DNA of 64,000 nucleotides from assembly GCA_010356995.1 (NCBI GenBank), contig ML996698.1, positions 54,379 through 118,378 of the forward strand, read 5' to 3'. Within the stretch, counting starts at the first letter, position 1. Every line of letters begins with the position of its first letter. The notes under the pieces are model-generated. The model made no database searches, was not told the origin of the DNA, and was given only the letters and a program-made list of their open reading frames with translations. A program made the position numbers and the translations under genes. Shown piece by piece: positions 55,482 through 64,000 of this stretch. The stretch comes from Trichodelitschia bisporula (Eukaryota; Ascomycota; Dothideomycetes; Phaeotrichales; Phaeotrichaceae).

Positions 55482-56341
55482 GATTTGCGGCGAGAGAAAA
55501 CGACTCTAACGCTTAGAGGTCTTGAATGCTTGTATTAGATCATTGTTTGGCTCTATATATCCCGTGGAGCTGCGTTCCTGGGCCCGGGGCGGTTGTGCTG
55601 GACGAAGTGGATTAAACGCGATGGCGGCAAGGCGACGCGACGCGGAACCTGGATGTGTGGTAATGTTAGTCTGGCTGGGGCGTTGGGCGTTGGCGATGGG
55701 CTACGGTATTCTGAAGAGTGCTGAGTTGAGTTCCTTTGCTGTTGTCCATACTGATGAATGGTGATCAGTTGAATTTATCCGAGCATCTCCCATCTCCCAT
55801 CTCCATTTTAGAGTCTTGAGGGTGCGATGGTTATCCACTGTTCGAGGAGTGCACCCGATGTTCAAGAGGGTTCCATTGCTTCGCGCGCCTGCTAACACAC
55901 TAACACTCACGTGCATCCCTCCATCTGCCAAGCAGGACTCTTCAAGCCGAACGCCTCCTTCCTCATCAAGCATCGGCCACCGTGCATCCCTTTTCGCAAC
56001 ACCACACCACGTGATCCGACTTCTCACGGACTGCCCCCTCGGGCACCCCCCCCAACTAGAGCATCGTCCCTTCCCCAAGAAGCTCCATCACACAACCCGG
56101 AGCCTGGAGCCTGATTCCTCCATCACCTGGCAAAAACCCAGTGACCGCGCACACACGAGCATGTGATCGAGTGCACAAAACCGTCGAATTCTCCCCCTTC
56201 TCCTTTTCCTTTCCTTAACATCCACATCCTCGACAATCACCTCCTCAACAACCACCTTCTCAAAAACCGCCTCCTTACTGTACCTCAGTACTCGCTATAC
56301 ATTCTGTCTATACTCGACACTTTGCTTTCTCATTGCTGGTT
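55482..56341. other. Intergenic, ANP1 3' flank and start of eroded region
   Basis: Contains the ANP1 3' flank and, from about 56170 to 56340, a C/T-rich, CAAC-rich stretch typical of a fungal 5' leader just before the eroded block at 56342. A CACGTG is at about 55909-55914. No gene recognised. Confidence 0.4.
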
Positions 56342-58079
56342 ATGACGTTAGAGGTGCTGAAAAGACAATCCCAGTCGTCACCGAGATGGGCGCAGCCGCC
56401 GTGGCCGCCACTGGGTATTCCAAAGTTGCATTCACTGCTATCGACAAGACCGCGGCCGCCATTTTTATAGGCACCACTCGCGAGGCTTGCAACGGTAAGA
56501 GATTCAACAAACCTGCCGACAAATGTTCTAACGACCGAAGTTCCGACAAAATGGCTGCGAAGCATAGTGTCGTCGCTTCCTCTTTGCGGCCCTGTCGAAA
56601 TTAGGGACCGTCTCCCGCTCGTGGAAGACCGGCGCATTGGCTTGGTGCCCCATTGGGGCTTCAAGTGCCGCGCCGCAGGGCCTTCGGGCTTTGGGGCTCA
56701 TCTGTTGCGCCTACGGGTGCTTACATTCCGTCGCACCGCCGGGTGCTCCGGTTGCCGACGCCGAGCAAGCCATCAAGTTGATTGCCGCCCCCGAACATAC
56801 TTTGGTCGGGGGGTTGGTCGTTCAACAGCGACACCTCTGGCGCAGATTGAGGCAACGGTCGCGGCTGCTGCCACCCCTGTCACTGTCGCCGACCCGCCGG
56901 CTGTGCCTGCCATCTCACTGAGCGTTTGGGCCGATGGCCAATCTTACGAAGGCGCGGGAACCTGATCCCGCTATCAAGAGAGAGGCGGGGCTTCTCGAAG
57001 CCATCGCGTACTGCGACTCTAATCTCGTCCATCAACGTCGGGTCTCCGTAGTTCGCGGGAGGAGGGCCCTCACCCAGGGCACTGAAAGATGTTTTCGACA
57101 TCAAGCAGGAACTTGACTCCTCACCTCCCGAATATGAAGCCGTAGCCGGTGCCGCTCGTGAGTACCCCCTTTCCCTGCTGTAGACGCTGAGTTGACTTTC
57201 TGCGACAAGATGAGCGGCCCTTCGAAGTCTGCAAACAAGTCGCAATGGCCCTGAAAGATGTCCTGGTCAAGGACTTCGGAAAGGATTGGCTTCCGGGGTC
57301 CACTCATATCCCCAATGTCGTTATGCTTGTTCACTGGGTGGCGGCTGCAAACTCCAAGGTCGTTGCCGTTTGTAAAGACGACAGGTCAGTTCCAACATCT
57401 CCTCGGAGAATGGGAGTCAACTCCGTCCAACGACGATATGAAGCACCTCACCTGCTTCTTTCTTCACCACAGTGCACTATGCGCCACCGTGGCCTCGAAT
57501 TCGTCCTTCGACACCGTCTTGTCCGATAAATCGGACTCCAGCGTGGATACATTTCACCATGATGGGCATTACTTCCCCATCGGGGAGTTGCGTCACCCTC
57601 CCTCCTCCCAATTTCGACATTGCCTCATACCTTTCCACAACCACCTTCACGAATCCTCAGTCATCATGTATCTCAAATACAACATTCTCTACGCGTGCGG
57701 CCACCGTGCCACCACCGCCACCCGCCGCATGAGCCAGCCTTCTCCTGCCTATTCTTTCCCTCACGCAGATGAAGGGGCAAGAGTATCAGGAATACGCTGT
57801 TCCCGAACCATTGCCTGCACGCGACTTGCACCCACATTCAAAGTGGTCAGTGACGACGAGCCTACCTTCAGCGCCCCCAACAGTGGGGCTTCTCCTCAAC
57901 CAACGCAATCTTCCACCACGGCGCCGCTTATGCCGCCGTCGCGTTCCAGTTTGCGGGGCGGACGGCCCCAGCTTGACAAGCGCTGGGACACTATCACGGT
58001 GATTCCCCGCTCGCCGGGCGACATGAAGGAGAACACTCTTCTCGAATTCGCAATCGCCGGGGAGTCCTCGCCTCTGTAG
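56342..58079 (+). pseudogene. Eroded multi-exon coding block A, unknown family
   Basis: Coding-like pieces occur in order but in different frames. First: PVVTEMGAAAVAATGYSKVA with FIGTTREACNGKRFNKPADK (to about 56604). Then, near 57080, RALKDVFDIKQELDSSPPEY. Then MALKDVLVKDFGKDWLPGST with HIPNVVMLVHWVAAANSKVV (from 57245). After a change of frame near 57385-57395 comes FQHLLGEWESTPSNDDMKHL, continuing open to TAG 58079 with MYLKYNILYACGH. GT...AG introns could explain some joins (for example GTGAGT at about 57160), but the join near 57390 looks like a one-base indel. Part of the first piece recurs at 59563-59622. I do not recognise the protein. Whether this is a pseudogene or a gene with introns I misread is uncertain. 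Confidence 0.35.
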
Positions 58080-58554
58080 CCGGCAGCTTAGTGACATTCC
58101 TCGTCCGCAGCCTGTGCCCCTGCGATAACACCGATGTTGTCGCTGGGGATCCGGACGATTTGTCTCTGCCGACTGAAGATGGCGTCAACTCTCAAGGGCT
58201 GGCAGCCGTCCCCATGTCGCTCTCAGCCATCGTGGACAGTGAGGCCCCAGGGCGCAATGGAACGACGGTATTTGCGGGCGCTTCTTTCCAACGCCGTTCC
58301 ATCTGCTTGAGTTACCTGGCCTGTCGACCCACCGGCCACACCGGCCTCACTGGCCCCCGCCCGCGGCGATTACTGGAAGAGTATTCGCGCCAACCAGCTG
58401 CCGGCTTTCCGGTCTTCGTCGTCCGCGTCCCGCCTCACACCCACCAATTGCATCCCCATCCGGGGATGAAGTATAGAGGCGGCAGTGCAAAGTCCGTAGT
58501 TTGAAGCAATGAAACGCTTCCCCAGGACCCTGCCGTTTGCAGCTAGTCCATCAA

Positions 58555-58563
58555 TATAAAAGG
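58555..58563 (+). promoter_or_regulatory. TATA box (TATAAAAGG)
   Basis: TATAAAAGG followed by an A/C-rich leader with CAACA and TCTTCATCAAATCC motifs and an ATG at 58698 in good context (ACAAGATGTC). Distance 143 bases. Confidence 0.55.
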
Positions 58564-58697
58564 GTTTCTTGCCTGCTCAACAGCAATCTCCACAGCAAAA
58601 AATCTCCTTCGCAACACATCACTCTCTTCATCAAATCCTTCAACACTACATCCTACTTTTCCCCAAATTCCAAAGCATCCCTTGACGCTTTGACAAG

Positions 58698-59054
58698 ATG
58701 TCGTTCAACTGATCTCGCTCAAGGCTGTATACATATCGCACTCAACTGCACAAGGAGAACATCTCAAACCAGTACCGGGCCGCTCGTTATATCACACCAC
58801 CAGCGAAACAACATCAGGGGCCAGGCGGTTGCTCCGCCACGCTTATATTTAACAACCCCGGATGTCATAAATGCTCTTCTTCGACGCAATTCTCCTGCTC
58901 TGGCTGGGGCCCGAACCCCGCCCATATATACCGATGCGGGGCCTCCCCAGAAATGGAGATGCTTCGCAAGAAGGATGAACCCCGCAATCTTGTGTCTTCC
59001 TCTAGACCGAGGGGGGATGTACCTCTGTCTTCTTCCTCATTTCTTATGCCATAA
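58698..59054 (+). pseudogene. Unknown small gene inactivated by TGA at codon 5
   Basis: ATG at 58698 reads MSFN then TGA (58710-58712); the same frame is then open for over 110 codons: RSRLYTYRTQLHKENISNQY, RAARYITPPAKQHQGPGGCS, ATLIFNNPGCHKCSSSTQFS, ending TAA 59052-59054. Cys/Gly-rich in the middle. A strong promoter-like TATA lies upstream. A C-to-T change in a Gln or Arg codon would create this TGA. No family recognised; a start further downstream is possible but no good ATG follows until MEML near 58950. Confidence 0.4.
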
Positions 59055-59452
59055 GGCTGGCGGCGTGGGCGCTTCTATAACTGGTTATATATGGACTCCG
59101 GAGCCGTCCATTTCGTCCCATGGCTGGCGTTGCGGAGGTATAGTTCTAGAGCCTCAAGAGCTGGTTCTCAACGCTGGCCATGGTGCTGGTGTCATAACAA
59201 CAGATCTGCCACACCTTACGTCAACCCACTTCATACAGCAACAATCAACTCCCAACACCTCCAAACGCATTTCAACATCAAGAAAGTGTAAGCCTGATCC
59301 TCAAACTACTCAGTCTGGTTAAGGAGCTCATTCGAACAGGACACCATGCGAAATGGCCCGGCTCGGACGCTCACGGGCATGGCTGAGGTCCCGGATGCAC
59401 GAAACCTGTGGCCAAAGCGCTGCTCGTGAGGTTGTAACCTTTTGTATAGCCC
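59055..59452. other. Spacer between eroded blocks
   Basis: Open in frame 0 for part of its length (59091-59291), but the residues are Trp/Arg/Ser-biased and give no recognisable motif. No feature called. Confidence 0.35.
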
Positions 59453-60824
59453 GTGCAGTCGATCTGCCTTGACAATCAAGACTTCTACCGCAAATCGAGA
59501 ACTCTCCACAAGAACGCTGCACTCTTTCTACGATATGACGACCTTGAACCCGGCCGGCCTTTGAACGGTGAGAGATTCGAGAAACCTGCCTATAAGTTTG
59601 CTGACGACCAGAGTCGCAAACTTGTCCGGCGGGCTATCTGCCAGTATCTTCGAATCGACAACATCCCTGCCTGGCAGGTATGCGAGTCATACCTTAGGTG
59701 GGAGGTATGGATGCCGGCAGATGAGGCCATTCAGCTCTTCCGGGTCGGGCCTGATGGGAGGGTCTTCGCGGTTGCCAGTGATGGGTTGTTACAGGAGCTT
59801 CATGCGAATTCGAGGTCTCCTTGCGAGGCGTACGAGGAACAATGTCTCTGAGGTCAAACTGGTGTTAAGTTTTTCTGTTTTTCTCGGGACGGGTGGGACC
59901 TGGCGTTGGTGGCTGATTGAGCTATCCATGGGTGATGCTTACTTACCCCCACACAGATGTCGTTCCTCCTTGAGCTCGCCAAGCGGGCTCTCCGCGTGGC
60001 CATTCCCCGTAAGTAGCAGTAAACGCATTTGATTCTTTGCGGCAGTGCTAACGAGCTTCAAGTCGACCGGCCTTCCCTTGAAAAGGAGAACACTAACGAA
60101 CTGTTTCGAACCAAAGCTTGCAGCCGGTCGTTCTCTCCCCCCGATGCGACATGGGAAGAACTAATCGACGAAGACCCCACAGGGAGCTTTGTCTTCAACT
60201 ATACCAAATCTACGCAAAGCCTTGTCAACAGCGGTCTCGCTGAGTTCCTCTTCGACCGCATCGAGAAATCGGAAATGGGAACAGCATCCACACTCACTCT
60301 CAACTCTCCGACCACAGTCATTCACTCAAACCCACCACCACATCGTATACATGGTTTCGACCGGCTATATATTGGGCGGGCACCTCCGCAAAACACCTTC
60401 CAAGCATCGTGGCCATTATACCATTGTAGCTAAGCGCTTTCTTCATTAGGCACATCATTCGCCGCACCGTCTGCCCCATTGAGCTGGAGCGGCGGCCAGT
60501 CAAGCGTTACTGCGTCCGTGCGGTGGAGCAGTAACACGTCTTCGGACGTCTTCGCCGGCCGAAGGACCCCCTAAGCTCCGCCTCGTGGACAAGACTATCA
60601 TCACCCACTTTGTTCACGACTACTTGCGTCCGTGCGGTGGAACACTAACACGTCTTCGGACGTCTTCGCCGGCCGAAGGAGCCCCCAAGCTCCACCTCGT
60701 GGACAAAAACATCATCACGCACTTCCTTCACGACTACTACAATGACCCGGACAACCCTTTGTTCGCGACTCTCTTGCCGACGGGGCCAGACTGGCCACAC
60801 GCTCTTGTGTGGATCTTGAAGTGA
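59453..60824 (+). pseudogene. Coding-like block B, related to block A, unknown family
   Basis: Open pieces: 59453-59851 gives LNGERFEKPAYKFADDQSRK, VRRAICQYLRIDNIPAWQVC, ESYLRWEVWMPADEAIQLFR, GPDGRVFAVASDGLLQELHA. At 59959, after acceptor-like CCCCACACAG, comes MSFLLELAKRALRVAIP with donor-like GTAAGT, then from about 60063 VDRPSLEKENTNELFRTKAC, ATWEELIDEDPTGSFVFNYT, LVNSGLAEFLFDRIEKSEMG. After two frame changes the last piece (about 60540-60824) is SPAEG.PKL.LVDK.IITHF repeated, ending HDYYNDPDNPLFATLLPTGP and ALVWILK. Its first part resembles block A at 56491-56550. Pieces look like real protein; the gene is either multi-exon or decayed. Confidence 0.35.
60511..60738 (+). repeat. In-frame 114-bp tandem duplication
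   Basis: Copy 1 at 60511-60624 and copy 2 at 60625-60738 begin TGCGTCCGTGCGGTGGA and share TAACACGTCTTCGGACGTCT and CGCCGGCCGAAGGA, then CTCGTGGACAA. Period 114 bases is 38 codons; both copies are open in the same frame (RPCGG..TRLRTSSPAEG.PKL). Confidence 0.85.
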
Positions 60825-62113
60825 GGGTTGCTCCGGCTTCAAACCCCTCCATCTTCGAACCCTTTTCCTCCACCCACCTCCGGTTCGGCCTCTGCGTCCA
60901 CGTCCGATTCCGCTTCCGCTTCCAAAGAGGCATTTAACAAAGCTGGTAATGAGTTCTACGTTCATCGAAGGCTGCTCGTCGTCAATCCAGATAAGGCGAG
61001 CACGGCGTATAGAAAAGATGCAACCGTCTTTCCGGGACCTAGACAGTGGCTATCCATGCAATATAGTTTGCGGTATTCAAAAGTCGTCCGATCCGACTTG
61101 CGGGAGTTCTAAGAGCACCTGCGTGGTGGATATTTAGAGGAAGATATATAGCTGGGTTGCCTAAACCTGCGCCCGGGTCGCCGGTCCAATAAGTATATAG
61201 CAACAGCGTACCGTGAGACCGCTTACGGCTTCACTTGACGTCACTCCACTTCATAGCAATGCAGCTGCTCTAAAAGTTTTGACTATGTGTTTGCTAATAT
61301 ATCTTTCCATAATGCCATGTCAACACGTGAAGTCACTCTGCCATTCAAGCAGCCTCTTAAGCCCCCGATACCATATGCCATGGAGACAACGGGACGACGC
61401 CGTCGACTCCGGAGCCGGTCAAAGGCGATGTCGTGATCCACCATCATCAACACAGCTTCCCGCCGACTCGCCTGCTCCGTAGGGCGCGGCGTCGCGCCCT
61501 CCTCTCTTCGCTCCCACCCGCAATCTTGCCACGACACGCCGGTCGTTAAGTGTGATCCTTCTCGACAGACATCCGCAACATGCCTCGTTCTTAGAGGCCG
61601 GGCTTGGGGCTGAGAACACATTCTTCCAGAGAGGGAGTATCAAGCGGGGTCTTTAGGATATGCCTTTCGGCAAAGGAAATGCCAACATAGAGCAGTGGAT
61701 GTGAGGATTCAGGTAGAATAGTAAACAATCGTCATGTCTCAAATCCCAGAAACTGTGCTCTGTAATCATTCGCATCACCGTCGGTCTTGTTAAAATGAAA
61801 TCCGGAGTACTCCACCAGCATACAGCCTTCCTAAAGCGCCCACCAAACCCATCACCAGCATTCTGATATTGTAAGTTCCTGTATCACTTCGCGCTCAGTA
61901 TCTTTGCTGCCGGTATCCATTAACGCTTGGGATTGCTTACTTCCGTTGTCTTGTTTCATCGTATCTTTGGCTCGACGCCACTCCTGTTTCATATTTCCTA
62001 TATGGTACGAGCTGCCCATATGGGACACTCGACAGTTCAGTCTACATCAATCAACAGAAACCTTTGTTTCATCTGTTCTCAGCTTCTCCAGTCCAACACC
62101 TTCAGCCTTCGCC
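60825..62113. other. No gene recognised; possible leader at the right end
   Basis: Short frame 60828-61112 is Ser/Pro-rich at first and shows no family. TATATAG at about 61193-61199 and CCTATATGG at about 61996-62004 could be relic promoter elements. The last 100 bases before 62114 (CAATCAACAGAAACC, then TCCAGTCCAACACCTTCAGCC) look like a fungal 5' leader. Confidence 0.35.
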
Positions 62114-62296
62114 ATGTCGTGTCCACCAAGTCCTTTTGGCAAAAAAGCAAAAACATACAACAGTTGGGATTCGCTGCTGGTCACCCACGCAACTAGTAGT
62201 CAACCGGTTCAAAGCTTAACTTCAGTGAGCAGACGGGGACTGGTGTTCTCTTCGACCTGTGGCCGTATGTGGTGGGCTGTGTTGCCAGTTGAATAA
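62114..62296 (+). CDS. Short hypothetical protein, possibly a truncated gene
   Basis: ATG at 62114 in good context (TTCGCCATGTCG) after a leader-like region; 60 aa: MSCPPSPFGKKAKTYNSWDS, then LLVTHATSSQPVQSLTSVSR, ending WAVLPVE. Much of its DNA is repeated 454 bases downstream in damaged form. No family recognised. Either a small gene or the first exon/remnant of a larger one. Confidence 0.3.
   Translation: MSCPPSPFGKKAKTYNSWDSLLVTHATSSQPVQSLTSVSRRGLVFSSTCGRMWWAVLPVE
62143..62275. repeat. Dispersed direct repeat, copy 1
   Basis: AAAACATACAACAGTTGGGA, TTCGCTGCTGGTCACC, TAGTCAACCGGTTCAAAGC, GGTGTTCTCTTCGACCTGTG. Matches 62597-62730 in the same order and orientation. Confidence 0.85.
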
Positions 62297-62596
62297 TAGC
62301 TAACGAAAAAAATGGAAGCATTGTCAAAAGAAGTGTTAAGTCTCCGAGCGAGAGCGTTCTTGGGTTGGAATAGGGGACGTGCGTTAAGCTGCGAAGCATC
62401 TGCCCTCGATCACCCGGCTGAGAAGAAAGCTTCACGGGCCGCCTGAAAAATTATCATGGCCATCTCGCCTGGCTGATTTTGCAGACGGGACAGCTATGAC
62501 TTTTTCGGCTGGTCCTTCGGCCAGAGTGTCGGCTTACATTAAGCTTCGGAGCTCCTCCCGCTGAACGAGCCGATCAGCAAAACTTCCGGGGTGTAA

Positions 62597-62730
62597 AAAA
62601 GACAAAAAACATACAGCAGTTGGGATTCGCTGCTGGTCACCTATGCAACTACTAGTCAACCGGTTCAAAGCTAAACTTCGGTGAGCACACCGGAACTGGT
62701 GTTCTCTTTGACTTGTGTCCGTATCCTTAG
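62597..62730. repeat. Dispersed direct repeat, copy 2
   Basis: Second copy, 454 bases downstream. Differences from copy 1 include several transitions (for example CCCACG/CCTATG, TTCGACCTG/TTTGACTTG) and small indels, which break the frame open in copy 1. Confidence 0.85.
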
Positions 62731-63778
62731 CTCAATGAGGAAAGTGCTAGAATCTGGACTAGCCTATATATTGTCATCCTTGCTAGCCAATGCTTTCCTC
62801 CGTCTTGCCGCCAAATTCAGCGCCAGATTTCCTTCGATTGGAAATTACTGACGCGCTAAGTGATTTTGGATGGGCAGTAACATGTGCTCGTCCTGCCTTC
62901 CGCATTGAGCCACAACGCCTCGCTTAAATCGCCCCGTCTTCGGCCTGTCGCCGGTTCCCCTTTCCAGAACTGGCCTGGTGGGACCTGCAAGCGAAGTATC
63001 ATGAGTATCGGGAGGATCATATCTCAATCAAGCGGGCGCGCCTGTAGGGACCCCTGTTCCGTCTCCGCAGTGTCAGCTCCGCCTAACGTGACTCAGGCAA
63101 CACTATCCCGCACTCCGATTCTCCGAGTGGGGTCGCTAGGGGGCTAAGTGTGGGGTTGTTCCGTGGTGAGGGAAGGGAAGACGAGCTGAGGCAGTGGCGC
63201 AGGTGGCGAGTGGGTTGGTGGCACGGGTTAAGTTGGTGGCGCGGGTGGAGTTGGTGGCGCGGATGGAGATGGTGGCGCGGGCAGAGGTGGCGCTCAAGAA
63301 TCGGGCTCTCTGTGTAGGGTCTCAGATGACAAAGATAGGATTATCTGCCTAGCATCCTAACGCAGTTTCACGTCTTTATCAATGGAGGCTAATGAGAGGA
63401 CATGGTGTACGTAACCGTCTCCCTTTTCCGGCTTTGATCAGGTTGAGCCAGGGGCTGGTCCCGTCTTCATCAACGCTCTGCTCGACGTAAGAACTGGGAG
63501 TGGAAAACTTTAAGCACAGCCACTACATTCCATCATGCCTTCTCTGTGCACTGAAGGAATGGTTAATTCCAGATGTTTCCAGATCCCCTTTGCATTGAAG
63601 CCATTACTTCACTGATCTGGCGACATTTCTGTACGCCACTGTTACCATTTGCTAGTGGAGTGCTTGATTCAAAGTCGTACCATTCCCATTTGTAATCCTT
63701 TGCCACTTTCACTCTCAAAAAGGTATAAAAGGGCTAACACCACAACGGAGGTGGGTGGGGAGGAGTTTAAGAGAAATT
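62731..63778. other. Intergenic before the NLR gene 3' end
   Basis: No gene recognised. Holds a minisatellite (63192-63293) and a TATAAAAGGG at 63724-63733 on plus, close to the 3' end of the minus-strand NLR gene and with no plus-strand gene following it within the window. Confidence 0.4.
63192..63293. repeat. GTTGGTGGCGCGGGTGGA-type minisatellite
   Basis: About five diverged 18-bp units built on GGTGGCGCGGGTGGAGTT, G-rich on plus. Confidence 0.8.
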
Positions 63779-64000
63779 TTAGCAAATGAATTCCATGAAC
63801 ACTACTCGACCAGACCGACATCCCAAGCCAACCTTACCCTCGTGGACAGCGACAGCGACAGCTCTCGTACTGCGATACTCGACTGGAAGCCAAAGAAGCT
63901 TTTCCGTGCCTATGGCTAGCCATTGCTCCTGGACAATGATGGACCGTGGAAGATTCGATGCCGACGCCAGCCGCTTGCCGTCCGGCGAGAAGGCCACGGC
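63779..64000 (-). CDS. C-terminal end of a WD40-repeat NLR-like (NACHT-WD40) protein, partial
   Basis: Enters from the right edge on minus and stops at TAG 63779. The last WD40 unit reads AVAFSPDGKRLASASN; then, with an unusually short link, EQWLAIGTEKLLWLPVEYRS and GKVGLGCRSGRVVFMEF. This C-terminal cap (W..xGxEKLLWLPxxYR ... GxxSGRVxFxEF) is typical of fungal NACHT-WD40 proteins of the HET-D/E and NWD2 type, which act in non-self recognition. Between ASAS and the cap most of a normal WD40 blade is missing, so a deletion or an intron is possible. N-terminal domains lie outside the window. Confidence 0.8.
   Translation of the reverse strand, partial: AVAFSPDGKRLASASNLPRSIIVQEQWLAIGTEKLLWLPVEYRSTRAVAVAVHEGKVGLGCRSGRVVFMEFIC

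Overview
The window looks like nuclear DNA of a filamentous ascomycete (Pezizomycotina). Genes are interrupted by short introns (about 45-80 nt) with GT donors, CTAAC/CTGAC-like branch sites and AG acceptors, and the conserved proteins are fungal families (NUC-2/PHO81, COA1, ANP1, CHL4, a CYS-3/MetR-type bZIP). I cannot name the genus. I saw no rRNA, tRNA, CRISPR or intact transposon.

Layout. Positions 1-32.5 kb are mainly conserved genes: OPT oligopeptide transporter (partial, -), COA1 (-), a small membrane protein (-), PHO81/NUC-2 (-), exportin CRM1 (-), a CDC25-type Ras exchange factor (-), a 6.5 kb stretch with no recognisable gene, then the divergent pair PSF2 (-) / ALG10 (+), and a CHY-zinc-finger RING E3 ligase (+). 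From 32.5 to 43.8 kb lies an accessory island with no recognised family. It holds (i) a tandem array of five paralogous short genes (34.5-38.8 kb), three of them visibly broken, and (ii) a seven-exon gene (40.39-43.76 kb) built from repeated phase-symmetric exons separated by six nearly identical 73-74 nt introns. Conserved genes resume at 44.2-55.5 kb: CHL4/CENP-N (-), CYS-3/MetR-type bZIP (+), a pair of tandem repeat-protein genes (-, the second broken), TCF25/RQC1 (-) and ANP1 (+). From 55.5 kb to the end, reading frames are eroded: duplicated blocks, coding-like stretches with stops or frameshifts and intact-looking promoters, and finally the 3' end of a NACHT/WD40-type (NLR) gene on the minus strand.

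How the genes work together. The conserved genes are ordinary cellular machinery (phosphate sensing, nuclear export, Ras signalling, GINS replication, N-glycan and mannan synthesis, kinetochore, ribosome quality control) and form no pathway cluster. The striking biology is the island. Two unrelated unknown families were both expanded by local tandem duplication side by side, one by whole-gene duplication followed by decay, the other by repeated exon-plus-intron duplication inside one gene. Splice junctions were worked out by eye from conserved-family reading frames and GT/AG rules; total coding lengths divide by three in every spliced model given without a caveat.
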